Assembly: GCA_023415515.1 (NCBI GenBank)
Contig: JAEZKH010000176.1
Coordinates: 1-20,381 of the forward strand
From: Actinomycetes bacterium
GTDB lineage: Bacteria; Actinomycetota; Actinomycetes; Mycobacteriales; Mycobacteriaceae
Direction: 5' to 3'
DNA length: 20,381 bases
Below are positions 1-6,794 of this stretch, piece after piece. Each line of letters begins with the position of its first letter. The stretch's first letter is position 1. The position numbers and the translations under genes were made by a program. The notes below the pieces were generated by a model that was given only the letters and a program-made list of their open reading frames with translations, searched no databases and was not told the DNA's origin.

Positions 1-131
1 GGGGCCGGCACGCCGACTACCCCTTCATGGCCCTTGTTCTGCACATCAACCGTGAGGTCATTCACCATGGTGCCGAAATCGCCTGCATCAGAGACCTTTA
101 CGCCAACACACCCGAGAAGAAGGAGAAGTAG
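1..131 (+). CDS. DinB-fold protein, C-terminal fragment (5' end outside window)
   Basis: The reading frame is open from the window edge (first full codon at 3) to TAG at 129-131, leaving about 42 residues. The visible part contains HINREVIHHGAEIACIRDLY. A histidine-rich helix followed by an R-D-L-Y end is typical of the last helix of DinB/DUF664-like four-helix-bundle proteins, where the histidines bind a divalent metal. Many actinobacterial members are thought to be thiol (mycothiol)-dependent transferases or detoxification enzymes, but the reaction cannot be read from this fragment. The stop is followed by a single codon and then the ATG of a second DinB-fold gene in the same frame. The last codons, AAGGAG, also serve as the next gene's Shine-Dalgarno sequence, so the two are probably co-translated. 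Confidence 0.75.
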   Translation, partial: GRHADYPFMALVLHINREVIHHGAEIACIRDLYANTPEKKEK

Positions 132-134
132 GCA

Positions 135-731
135 ATGCAGGGAATGCCCCCACCTGCCGAGGACGAGAAACAGACTCTGATCGAGTTCCTGCGGTTCAAC
201 CAGAACGCGTTCTTCTCGGTGGCCTTCGGGTTGACCGATGAGCAGGCACGGTCGCGGCCGTCGGTCAGCGCGCTGTCGATCGGCGGACTCGTCAAACACG
301 CCACGGGCGTGCAGCGCAGCTGGATGGAGCGGGTCAAGGCCGCCCCGGCGTATCCGCCGCGCGACGAACGGCCCATGCCCGAACAGATGGCCGACTACCA
401 GGACCAGTACGTGATGCGCGAGGACGAGACGCTCGCGCGGCTGCTCGACGAGTTGCGCACGCAGAACGAGGACACGCTGCGGATCCTCACCGCATCGGAC
501 CTCGACACCCAGGTGCCCGTGCCGCACGACGTGCCATGGTTTCCGCAGGACCTGGACTACTGGAATGTGCGCTGGGTCGCGATGCACCTCGTCGAGGAAC
601 TCACTCGGCATGCCGGGCACTGCGACATCATCCGCGAATCCATCGACGGCGCAACGATGTACGAGCTGATGGCCGGTTACCAGGGCTGGCCGGAGACCGA
701 CTGGATCAAACCGTGGAAGGCCACAGCGTAG
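135..731 (+). CDS. DinB-fold (DUF664-type) protein
   Basis: A 198-aa protein of usual length for the family. The start ATG at 135 is preceded by AAGGAG (120-125) with a 9-nt spacer. Family signatures are a first helix with GLVKHATGVQRSW (His55) and a late helix HLVEELTRHAGHCDIIRE (His151, His159, His162). His55 with two of the late histidines would form the usual metal triad. Tryptophan-rich segments near 135-147 and 185-194 are also typical. Related proteins include mycothiol S-transferases and uncharacterised DinB proteins; the substrate here is unknown. It directly follows another DinB-fold gene in the same frame, and 9 bp separate it from the downstream LipG-like hydrolase, so the three look like one operon. 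Family assignment is secure; function is not. Confidence 0.85.
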   Translation: MQGMPPPAEDEKQTLIEFLRFNQNAFFSVAFGLTDEQARSRPSVSALSIGGLVKHATGVQRSWMERVKAAPAYPPRDERPMPEQMADYQDQYVMREDETLARLLDELRTQNEDTLRILTASDLDTQVPVPHDVPWFPQDLDYWNVRWVAMHLVEELTRHAGHCDIIRESIDGATMYELMAGYQGWPETDWIKPWKATA

Positions 732-740
732 AAATGTGGG

Positions 741-1694
741 ATGCACACCCGCAGCGGAACGGCTCGGTGCGGTAGCCCGACGCTGCCGGTCGAACTGTTC
801 TACGAAGAACTTCTTCCATCGGGCTCTGCGGGTGCGCGCTGCGATATCGACGCCGCGCCCGTGCTGCTGATCATGGGCGTCGGGGCCCAGCTGCCGATGT
901 GGCCGGACGGGTTCTGCGAGAGGCTTGTCGGCCAGGGCCACCGCGTCGTGCGGTTCGATCACCGCGACACCGGCCTCTCGACCAAGCTGCACGGGCTGAA
1001 GGCGTCCGGCTCGGTGTATCCGCGGGTGCTGCGACACGTGACGGGGCGCCGCAGCCGGGTCCCCTACACCCTGGTGGACATGGCAGGCGACGTGACGGGG
1101 CTGCTCGACCACCTCGGTGTCGAACGGGCCCACGTCGTCGGCGCATCGATGGGCGGCATGATCGCCCAGGTGCTGGCCGCCGACCATCCCGACCGGGTGG
1201 CATCGCTCGGCCTGATCATGTCCAGCTCCAACCGGCTGCTGTCCGCGGTGCCGCGGTGGCGGGTGATAAGGCTCGCCTTCGGCGGCCCCGCGAAGGACGC
1301 GCCGTGGGAGGAACGGCTTGCCGCCGAGGTCCGCAACATCTCGATCATCAACGGGCCCAACTTCTTACCGCCGGTAGAGACGTTGCGGCGGCGGGTCGAG
1401 GACCTGCGTGACCGCAGCGACTACCCGCAGGGGATGATGCGCCAGTTCGACGCCATCCTCGGCACGGGCAGCCTGCGGGGGTACGCGCAGCGCATAACGG
1501 CGCCCACCGTCGTCGTGCACGGCACCGACGATCCGATGGTCCGGCCGCGCAACGGCCGCAGCCTCGCGAAGATCATCCCCGGCGCGCGCTTCGTCGTCGT
1601 CGACGGGATGGGCCACGACCTGCCCGAGCCGGTGTGGCGCCCCGTCGTCGAAGCGCTCATCGAGAACTTCGCGCTGGCGAAGGCTAGAGGATGA
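741..1694 (+). CDS. alpha/beta hydrolase, LipG-like paralogue
   Basis: A 317-aa alpha/beta-hydrolase fold protein, probably an esterase or lipase. The oxyanion-side strand VLLIMGVGAQL is at 41-51, the nucleophile elbow GASMGG places the serine at 136, the acid lies in GTDDP (Asp263/Asp264), and the catalytic histidine is His292 in GMGHDLPE. It shares long blocks with the lipG product at 4866-5768 (VLLIMG.GAQL, FCERLV.QG, RD.GLS.KL, GASMGGMIAQ, GMxHDLPE), so the two are paralogues. This copy has a longer N-terminus, about 13 extra residues. No good Shine-Dalgarno precedes ATG 741, so the exact start is uncertain and coupling to the DinB gene 9 bp upstream is likely. The 3' end overlaps the convergent TetR gene by 11 bp. 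No signal peptide is visible, so a cytoplasmic or cell-envelope-associated role is possible. Substrate unknown. Confidence 0.85.
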   Translation: MHTRSGTARCGSPTLPVELFYEELLPSGSAGARCDIDAAPVLLIMGVGAQLPMWPDGFCERLVGQGHRVVRFDHRDTGLSTKLHGLKASGSVYPRVLRHVTGRRSRVPYTLVDMAGDVTGLLDHLGVERAHVVGASMGGMIAQVLAADHPDRVASLGLIMSSSNRLLSAVPRWRVIRLAFGGPAKDAPWEERLAAEVRNISIINGPNFLPPVETLRRRVEDLRDRSDYPQGMMRQFDAILGTGSLRGYAQRITAPTVVVHGTDDPMVRPRNGRSLAKIIPGARFVVVDGMGHDLPEPVWRPVVEALIENFALAKARG

Positions 1695-2277
1695 GCGCGA
1701 TGGCGTGGTCGACCACGGCGTCCAGATCGTCGCCGAGGCTTCCGGTCAGCCACTGCTGGGCCAGTTCGGCCATGGCGCCGGTGAAGATCGCCGCCCCGAC
1801 GGCGGCGGCGATCGGGTCGGATTCCGGGGTGAGCCTGCCCCCTTCGGTCAGCACGCCCTGGCGCAGCAGTTCCTGGGCGGCCGCGCGCCGCTCGGCCAGC
1901 ACGGGATTGGCCCGTGCCTCGGTGAACAGCACGCGGCCGCGGCGCGGGTCTGCCGAGCTGAAGCCGAGTACTGCAGCGATCCCCGCCCTCGTCCGCTCCC
2001 GCACGGAGTCGTCGGCGCCCTCGATAGCGGCCCCGACGACCGCGGCCAGCTCGGCGCTCACCCGGTCGTACACCGCGCCGAGGAGGTCATCGACATCGGT
2101 GAAGCTCTCGTAGAAGTAGCGGGTGTTCAAGCCGCACTCGCGGCAGACCGACCTCACCGAGACCGCGGACTCGCCCTCGTCGCCGAAGATCCGGAAGCCC
2201 GCGTCGACGAGCAGCGCACGCCGCTCGGTGCGGCGGTCGGTCAGCGGCACACCGGCCCAGCGCGTCGGGCTCGACAT
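1684..2277 (-). CDS. TetR-family transcriptional repressor
   Basis: A 197-aa protein with a canonical N-terminal TetR DNA-binding domain. RRALLVDAGFRIFGDEG forms helix 1, and the helix-turn-helix with recognition helix is in VRSVCRECGLNTRYFYESF (about 41-59). The remainder is an alpha-helical ligand/dimer domain with no recognisable family. It is divergent from the MpaB-type oxygenase gene, the usual arrangement for a local repressor and its target. The shared spacer holds two matching palindromes (2304-2357), the obvious binding sites. The chosen ATG has no Shine-Dalgarno but has TAGCCT ending 6 nt upstream, which fits a leaderless mRNA. One operator arm lies near the -35 position of that promoter, suggesting autorepression. 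The inducer is unknown. Its 3' end overlaps the convergent hydrolase by 11 bp. Confidence 0.88.
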   Translation of the reverse strand: MSSPTRWAGVPLTDRRTERRALLVDAGFRIFGDEGESAVSVRSVCRECGLNTRYFYESFTDVDDLLGAVYDRVSAELAAVVGAAIEGADDSVRERTRAGIAAVLGFSSADPRRGRVLFTEARANPVLAERRAAAQELLRQGVLTEGGRLTPESDPIAAAVGAAIFTGAMAELAQQWLTGSLGDDLDAVVDHAIALIL

Positions 2278-2283
2278 CAGCCA

Positions 2284-2289
2284 AGGCTA
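2284..2289 (-). promoter_or_regulatory. -10-like hexamer for a leaderless tetR transcript
   Basis: Read on the minus strand this is TAGCCT, matching the mycobacterial TANNNT -10 pattern. Exactly 6 nt separate it from the ATG at 2277, which would put the transcription start at the A of ATG. No Shine-Dalgarno sequence is present. No convincing -35 hexamer is seen; the operator arm at 2304-2314 occupies that region. Confidence 0.4.
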
Positions 2290-2303
2290 CGTCGACCGAT
2301 CCA

Positions 2304-2357
2304 TGTCTGGTCACATCCGTAGCCAAAATGTATTCTGGCTACAGCCGTGACCAGAAT
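2304..2357. promoter_or_regulatory. double palindromic TetR operator (four half-sites)
   Basis: Four 11-bp half-sites follow the pattern ATTCTGG(C/T)(T/C)AC. H1 is 2304-2314 (TGTCTGGTCAC). H2 is 2319-2329 on the minus strand (ATTTTGGCTAC). H3 is 2332-2342 (ATTCTGGCTAC). H4 is 2347-2357 on the minus strand (ATTCTGGTCAC). H1/H2 and H3/H4 each form an inverted pair with a 4-bp spacer, and the two pairs are separated by 2 bp with centres 28 bp apart. The whole block also has dyad symmetry about 2330/2331 (TCTGGTCAC with GTGACCAGA, and GTAGCCA with TGGCTAC). It lies between divergent tetR and oxygenase genes and covers the likely promoter of the latter. Binding of two TetR dimers is inferred. Confidence 0.75.
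2308..2336 (+). promoter_or_regulatory. putative promoter of the MpaB-type oxygenase gene
   Basis: TGGTCA (2308-2313) and TATTCT (2331-2336) are separated by 17 bp and match the TTGACA/TATAAT pattern at 4 of 6 positions each. The start would fall near 2343, giving a leader of about 27 nt before ATG 2370. Both hexamers lie inside operator half-sites, so a bound repressor would block RNA polymerase. Confidence 0.4.
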
Positions 2358-2358
2358 T

Positions 2359-2364
2359 GGGGAG
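2359..2364 (+). promoter_or_regulatory. ribosome binding site deciding the oxygenase start
   Basis: GGGGAG ends 5 nt before ATG 2370. It favours that start over the upstream in-frame ATG at 2328, which lies within the operator and has no Shine-Dalgarno sequence. Confidence 0.65.
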
Positions 2365-2369
2365 ACGCC

Positions 2370-3368
2370 ATGTATCTGCCGCACCAGATCGTCGGGCACC
2401 TGCTGAACAAGAAGTTCGACGAGGACGTCCGCAGCCACTATTTCCGCGGCATGGAGTTCGCCGCACCGGTCGGCGACCCGGGCTGGTTCGGGCCCGGCAG
2501 CGCTGTCTGGCACGTGCACTCCCACATGCACTCGCTGATCTTCGGGCTGCAGTGCGCGTCGTACATGGAGCGCCTCGACCCGTCGATCTACTGGAGGGGC
2601 ATCCACCACTCGCGGCTGGTGAAGCGGGATCCCGAGACCGGGGAACCCACAGCCACACCTGTGCTCGACCCGAAGGGCCTGGCGGTTCGCCTCGGGCATT
2701 CGATCGCGTTCTTCATCGGCACCGCCTACGGGTCGACGGAGACCGCGGAGCGCCTCGCCAAGTCGGTGCGCTCGATGCACCACACCATCAAGGGCACCAG
2801 GCCCGACGGCGCACGCTACGACGCCGACGACCCCGACTGGCTGCGCTGGAACTACGCGACAGTGGTGTGGGGGCTGGCCACCGCGCACGAGCTGTACCAT
2901 CCACAACCGTTGCGCGGCAAGAAGATCGACCGTTACTACGGTGAGTTCGTGCGGGTCGGGCACGCATTGGGCGGCACCGACCTGCCGTCGACCAAGGCCG
3001 AGACACTGGAATGCCTCGAATCATATGTGCCCAAGCTGGCCGTCACCCACGGCGCCGCGATATCCACCGGGCCCGGCCTCCCGATGCCACAGAGCGCGGT
3101 GGACTGGGCGATCCGCGACACGCTGCCCAAGTGGGCGGCGCAGATGGTGCAGCACACCAATCCGAACATCATCGAGCGCACCGCGCGCCGCGCCGCGGTC
3201 TGGGCAGTCATCAACGGGCTCAGCGCCGCTACCGGACCGATCCCCGAGTTCCGCCAGGCGCAGGCGCGGGTCAAGGGCGGCACCACGGTGCCGCATACGC
3301 TGCCGGCGTACGTACCGGGCAGCGACCCGGTGCTCAGCCGCGAAGAGGTCGAGCACAGCTTCGCCTGA
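2370..3368 (+). CDS. MpaB/DUF2236-family oxygenase (oxygenase-like, probably heme-binding)
   Basis: 332 aa from ATG 2370; an in-frame ATG at 2328 was rejected because it lies inside the operator. The protein resembles the DUF2236/MpaB family, which includes fungal MpaB and bacterial latex-clearing protein Lcp, where an internal histidine binds heme b. Matching features are an early GPGSAVWHVHSH segment (41-52), SMHHTIKG (135-142), D-D-P-D-W-L-R-W (153-160) followed by a hydrophobic helix, and an R-Y-Y-G-E-F region (188-193). No signal peptide is apparent. Family members oxidise hydrophobic substrates, and oxidation of a lipid or isoprenoid is a reasonable guess, but the substrate cannot be read from sequence. 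Control by the divergent TetR gene is strongly suggested by the operator structure. The ABC1 kinase gene follows 127 bp downstream on the same strand. Confidence 0.75.
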   Translation: MYLPHQIVGHLLNKKFDEDVRSHYFRGMEFAAPVGDPGWFGPGSAVWHVHSHMHSLIFGLQCASYMERLDPSIYWRGIHHSRLVKRDPETGEPTATPVLDPKGLAVRLGHSIAFFIGTAYGSTETAERLAKSVRSMHHTIKGTRPDGARYDADDPDWLRWNYATVVWGLATAHELYHPQPLRGKKIDRYYGEFVRVGHALGGTDLPSTKAETLECLESYVPKLAVTHGAAISTGPGLPMPQSAVDWAIRDTLPKWAAQMVQHTNPNIIERTARRAAVWAVINGLSAATGPIPEFRQAQARVKGGTTVPHTLPAYVPGSDPVLSREEVEHSFA

Positions 3369-3495
3369 CGGCGCTGGTCGCATGAGATGGCGCCGCCACC
3401 CCACGTCGCTCCCAAGACGGTTGCCGTATCCCGGCCACTGTGACCCCGTCCACAGCTTTTCGCGGCTCGGAGGCGATTTTGAGAGACTGGCAACC

Positions 3496-4866
3496 ATGAG
3501 TACGACAAAGCACCGCGAGGTGGCCAGGCTTGACCGGGTGCCGTTGCCCGTCGAGGCCGCCCGCATCGGAGCGACGGGTTGGCAGGTAACCCGCACCGGC
3601 GCACGTGTCGTCACCAAGCTCGCCGGTCGCGGCTCACTGCAGCAGAAAGTCATCAAGGAGATCCCGAAGACGTTCGCCGACCTCGGGCCCACATACGTCA
3701 AGTTCGGTCAGATCATCGCGTCGAGCCCCGGCGCGTTCGGCGAGCCGCTCAGCCGCGAATTCCGCAGCCTGCTCGACCGCGTGCCGCCCGCGAACAGCGC
3801 CGAAATCCGCAAGCTGTTCATCGAGGATCTGGGCGACGAACCCGAGAAGCTGTTCGCCAGCTTCGACGAGAAGCCGTTCGCCTCGGCGTCGATCGCGCAG
3901 GTGCACTACGCCACGCTGCACAGCGGCGAACAGGTCGTCGTCAAGATCCAGCGCCCGGGCATCCGCAGGCGGGTCGCCGCCGATCTGCAGATCCTCAAGC
4001 GCGGAGCCCGCCTGGTCGAGTTCGCCAAGCTCGGCCAGCGCCTGTCCGCGCAGGACGTCGTCGCCGACTTCGCCGACAACCTCGCCGAGGAGTTGGACTT
4101 CCGCCTCGAGGCGCAGTCGATGGACGCATGGGTGGCGCACATGCACGCATCGCCGCTGGGCGAGAACATCCGCGTGGCGCAGGTGTACTGGGATCTGACC
4201 AGCGCACGCGTGCTGACGATGGAGCGCATCCAGGGCACCCGCATCGACGACGTCGCCACCATCCGCAAGAAGGGCTTCGACGGCGAATCCCTGGTCAAGG
4301 CATTGCTTTTCAGTGTCTTCGAGGGCGGCCTGCGCCACGGTCTGTTCCACGGCGATCTGCACGCGGGCAACCTGTACGTCGACGACGACGGCAAGATCGT
4401 CTTCTTCGACTTCGGCATCATGGGTCGCATCGACCCCCGAACCCGTTGGCTGCTGAGGGAATTGGTGTACGCCCTGCTGGTCAAGAAGGACCACGCCGCG
4501 GCGGGCAAGATCGTCGTGCTGATGGGCGCGGTCGGCACCGTCAAGCCAGAAGCCCAGGCCGCCAAGGACTTGGAGAAGTTCGCCACCCCGCTGACCATGC
4601 AGAACCTCGGCGACATGTCCTACGCCGAGATCGGCAAGCAGCTGTCCACGCTCGCCGACGCCTACGACGTCAAGCTGCCGCGCGAACTGGTGCTGATCGG
4701 TAAGCAGTTCCTCTACGTAGAGCGCTACATGAAGCTGCTCGCGCCACGCTGGCAGATGATGAGCGACCCGCAACTGACGGGGTACTTCGCCAACTTCATG
4801 GTCGAGGTCAGCCGCGAATACCAAGAGCCGGAGGAATCCGCCGAGAAGGACGGAGTCGACGCCTGA
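3496..4866 (+). CDS. ABC1/UbiB-family atypical kinase (Rv0647c-like)
   Basis: 456 aa from ATG 3496; the open frame extends to 2941 but that part overlaps the oxygenase gene and is not homologous. All ABC1 (ADCK/UbiB) hallmarks are visible: KFGQ (69-72) in the N-terminal inhibitory helix, the alanine/serine-rich nucleotide loop ASASIAQVH (129-137), VVVKIQRPG with Lys150, EELDF (198-202), the catalytic loop HGDLHAGN (285-292, Asp287) and the metal-binding DFG (305-307). In other bacteria UbiB supports ubiquinone synthesis. Mycobacteria make menaquinone, so the role here is unclear and may involve lipid or quinone handling. TGA overlaps the ATG of lipG (TGATG at 4864-4868), indicating translational coupling. 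The same kinase-lipG pair exists in M. tuberculosis (Rv0647c-Rv0646c). The Shine-Dalgarno is weak. Confidence 0.92.
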   Translation: MSTTKHREVARLDRVPLPVEAARIGATGWQVTRTGARVVTKLAGRGSLQQKVIKEIPKTFADLGPTYVKFGQIIASSPGAFGEPLSREFRSLLDRVPPANSAEIRKLFIEDLGDEPEKLFASFDEKPFASASIAQVHYATLHSGEQVVVKIQRPGIRRRVAADLQILKRGARLVEFAKLGQRLSAQDVVADFADNLAEELDFRLEAQSMDAWVAHMHASPLGENIRVAQVYWDLTSARVLTMERIQGTRIDDVATIRKKGFDGESLVKALLFSVFEGGLRHGLFHGDLHAGNLYVDDDGKIVFFDFGIMGRIDPRTRWLLRELVYALLVKKDHAAAGKIVVLMGAVGTVKPEAQAAKDLEKFATPLTMQNLGDMSYAEIGKQLSTLADAYDVKLPRELVLIGKQFLYVERYMKLLAPRWQMMSDPQLTGYFANFMVEVSREYQEPEESAEKDGVDA

Positions 4867-5768
4867 TGCGGGTCCGCACCGGCACGGCGAAGTCCGGCGA
4901 TGTCGACATCTACTACGAGGACATGGGTGACGAGAACCATCCTCCGGTGCTGCTCATCATGGGGCTCGGTGCGCAATTGTTGTTGTGGCGCAAAGAGTTC
5001 TGCGAGAGGCTCGTCAACCAGGGACTGCGTGTCATCCGCTACGACAACCGCGACGTCGGGCTGTCGAGCAAGTTGACCGGCCAGCGCGCCGATGCAAGCC
5101 TGCTGCCGAGCCTGGTGCGGTCGTTTTTCGGCAGGCGCAGCCCCGCGGTCTACACGCTCGAGGATCTCGCCGACGACGCAGGCGCGCTGCTCGACCACCT
5201 CGACATCGAGCGCGCCCACATCGTCGGCGCCTCGATGGGCGGCATGATCGCCCAGATCTTCGCGGCGCGTTTCCCCGAGCGCACCCACACGCTCGGCATC
5301 ATCTTCTCCAGCAACAACCAGCCGCTGCTGCCGCCGCCGGGCTACCCGCAGCTGCGTGCGCTTCTGCAGCGGCCCGACGAGGCCACCCAGGAGGCGATCG
5401 TCGCCAACATGGTGCGGGTCGCGCAGATCATCGGCAGCCCGGGCTATCCGCGCGCCGACGACAAGCTGCGGGCCGACGCGCTCGAAGGCTATGAACGCGC
5501 CTACTACCCCGCCGGTATCGCGCGGCACTTCGGCGCGGTGCTCGGCAGCGGCAGCCTGCTGCGCTACGACCGCCGGATCAGTGCCCCGACCGTGGTCATC
5601 CACGGGAAAGCCGACAAACTGATGCGGCCGTTCGGTGGCCGGGCGATCGCGCGCGCCGTCAAAGGCGCCCGCCTCGTGCTGATCGACGGGATGGCGCACG
5701 ACCTGCCCGAAGAGCTGTGGGACGAGATCGTCGGTGAACTGAAGACGAATTTCGCGGCAGCCCGCTGA
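4866..5768 (+). CDS. lipG: alpha/beta hydrolase LipG
   Basis: A 300-aa alpha/beta hydrolase. VLLIMGLGAQL (28-38) carries the oxyanion region, GASMGG the nucleophile Ser123, HGKAD the acid Asp250, and GMAHDLPEE the base His278. In M. tuberculosis LipG (Rv0646c) occupies the same place between the ABC1 kinase and the mma methyltransferases and is described as a phospholipase/thioesterase-type enzyme. The physiological substrate here is inferred only by that orthology. The start overlaps the kinase stop by one base (TGATG), so expression is tied to the kinase. A 6-bp hairpin around the stop codon (5761-5776) may end the transcript. A paralogue with the same motif set lies at 741-1694. Confidence 0.88.
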   Translation: MRVRTGTAKSGDVDIYYEDMGDENHPPVLLIMGLGAQLLLWRKEFCERLVNQGLRVIRYDNRDVGLSSKLTGQRADASLLPSLVRSFFGRRSPAVYTLEDLADDAGALLDHLDIERAHIVGASMGGMIAQIFAARFPERTHTLGIIFSSNNQPLLPPPGYPQLRALLQRPDEATQEAIVANMVRVAQIIGSPGYPRADDKLRADALEGYERAYYPAGIARHFGAVLGSGSLLRYDRRISAPTVVIHGKADKLMRPFGGRAIARAVKGARLVLIDGMAHDLPEELWDEIVGELKTNFAAAR

Positions 5769-5776
5769 GCAGCGGG
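5761..5776 (+). terminator. possible hairpin terminator after lipG
   Basis: CCCGCT-GAGC-AGCGGG forms a perfect 6-bp GC-rich stem with a 4-nt loop, overlapping the lipG stop codon and followed by only TTTA. The short T run makes it a weak intrinsic terminator by the usual criteria, but T-poor terminators are common in mycobacteria. The 150-bp spacer that follows, before the first methyltransferase, fits a transcription break. Confidence 0.4.
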
Positions 5777-5918
5777 TTTAGCCGATTCGGCGGTGAACCG
5801 GAAATAGGCTAGTGTCGCACCGGGAGGCATTCTGGGGTTGTTCCGTGCATCCCGAGGCACGCCTCGCACCGTCACGGCTTCGGGGGATGCCTTCCGATAT
5901 GAGAGAGGCGATATCGTT

Positions 5919-6794
5919 ATGGCCGACAAAGGTAAATCCAGCCTGAAACCGCACTTCGAGGATGTTCAGGCGCACTACGACCTGTCCGACGATTTCTTCG
6001 CGCTGTTCCTGGATCCGTCCCGCACGTACAGCTGCGCATACTTCGAACGCGACGACATGACGCTCGAGGAAGCGCAGCTTGCCAAGATCGACCTGGCGCT
6101 GGGCAAGCTCGGGCTTGAACCCGGCATGACGCTGCTCGACGTCGGCTGCGGCTGGGGCGGCACCATGATGCGGGCGATCGAGAAATACGACGTCAACGTC
6201 GTCGGCCTGACCCTGTCGAAGAATCAGGCCGGCCACGTCGAGAAGATCTTCGAGTCCTCCGACAGCCCCCGCACCAAGCGGGTCATGCTCAAGGGCTGGG
6301 AGGAGTTCGACGAGCCCGTCGACCGCATCGTGTCGATCGGCGCCTTCGAGCACTTCGGTTTCGACCGCTACGACGACTTCTTCACATTCGCCTACGAAGC
6401 GCTGCCCGACGACGGCGTCATGCTGCTGCACACCATCACCGCACTCACCGGCCCGCAGATGGTCGAGCGCGGGATGCCGTTGACGTTCAACTTCGCCCGC
6501 TTCGTGAAGTTCATCATCACCGAGATCTTCCCCGGCGGCAGGCTGCCGTCGATCGAGAAGGTCGAGGACCACAGCGGCAAGGCCGGCTTCAAGCTGACGC
6601 GTCGGCAGTCGCTGCAGCCGCACTACGCTCGCACGCTGGACATGTGGGCGGCCAATCTCGAAGCCAAGAAGGACGAGGCGATCGCCATCCAGTCCGAAGA
6701 GGTCTACGAGCGGTACATGAAGTATCTGACCGGATGCGCAGACGGATTCCGCGTCGGCTACATCGACGTCAACCAGTTCACGTTGGAGAAGTAG
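5919..6794 (+). CDS. mmaA2: mycolic acid methyltransferase, MmaA2/CmaA-like
   Basis: 291 aa from ATG 5919, preceded by GAGAGAGG; the open frame continues 27 codons upstream but those residues are not family-like. It transfers a methyl(ene) from S-adenosylmethionine to a cis double bond of the meromycolate chain, giving a cyclopropane. Motif I is LLDVGCGWGG (72-81). The bicarbonate/active-site residues known from CmaA1 are all present: Cys39 (YSCAYF), Glu144 (GAFEHFG), His171 (LLHTI), Tyr236 (PHYARTL) and Cys273 (TGCA). The C-terminus (FRVGYIDVNQFTLEK) and the GAFEHFGFDR block are closest to MmaA2 as I remember it. CmaA2 is an alternative, though locus position favours MmaA2. The TAG stop directly abuts the next ATG, so the two genes are co-translated. 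Cytosolic, acting on ACP-bound acyl chains. Confidence 0.85.
   Translation: MADKGKSSLKPHFEDVQAHYDLSDDFFALFLDPSRTYSCAYFERDDMTLEEAQLAKIDLALGKLGLEPGMTLLDVGCGWGGTMMRAIEKYDVNVVGLTLSKNQAGHVEKIFESSDSPRTKRVMLKGWEEFDEPVDRIVSIGAFEHFGFDRYDDFFTFAYEALPDDGVMLLHTITALTGPQMVERGMPLTFNFARFVKFIITEIFPGGRLPSIEKVEDHSGKAGFKLTRRQSLQPHYARTLDMWAANLEAKKDEAIAIQSEEVYERYMKYLTGCADGFRVGYIDVNQFTLEK

Noticed and set aside
2328..2369. Upstream ATG for the MpaB-type oxygenase
   Set aside because: It lies inside the operator/promoter, lacks a Shine-Dalgarno, and adds residues outside the family pattern. ATG 2370 has GGGGAG at 5 nt.
2941..3495. N-terminal extension of the ABC1 kinase frame (185 codons)
   Set aside because: It overlaps the oxygenase gene out of frame, is Arg/Ser/Pro-rich without motifs, and the family homology begins just after ATG 3496.
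3634..4824. 396-codon open frame on the minus strand within the ABC1 kinase gene
   Set aside because: It mirrors the kinase codons (Val/Leu/Asp/His-rich composition) and has no family motif. It is a high-GC antisense shadow.
5838..5918. 27-codon upstream extension of the MmaA2-like protein
   Set aside because: MmaA/CmaA proteins normally begin a few residues before the HFEDVQAHYD motif; ATG 5919 fits and has a ribosome site.
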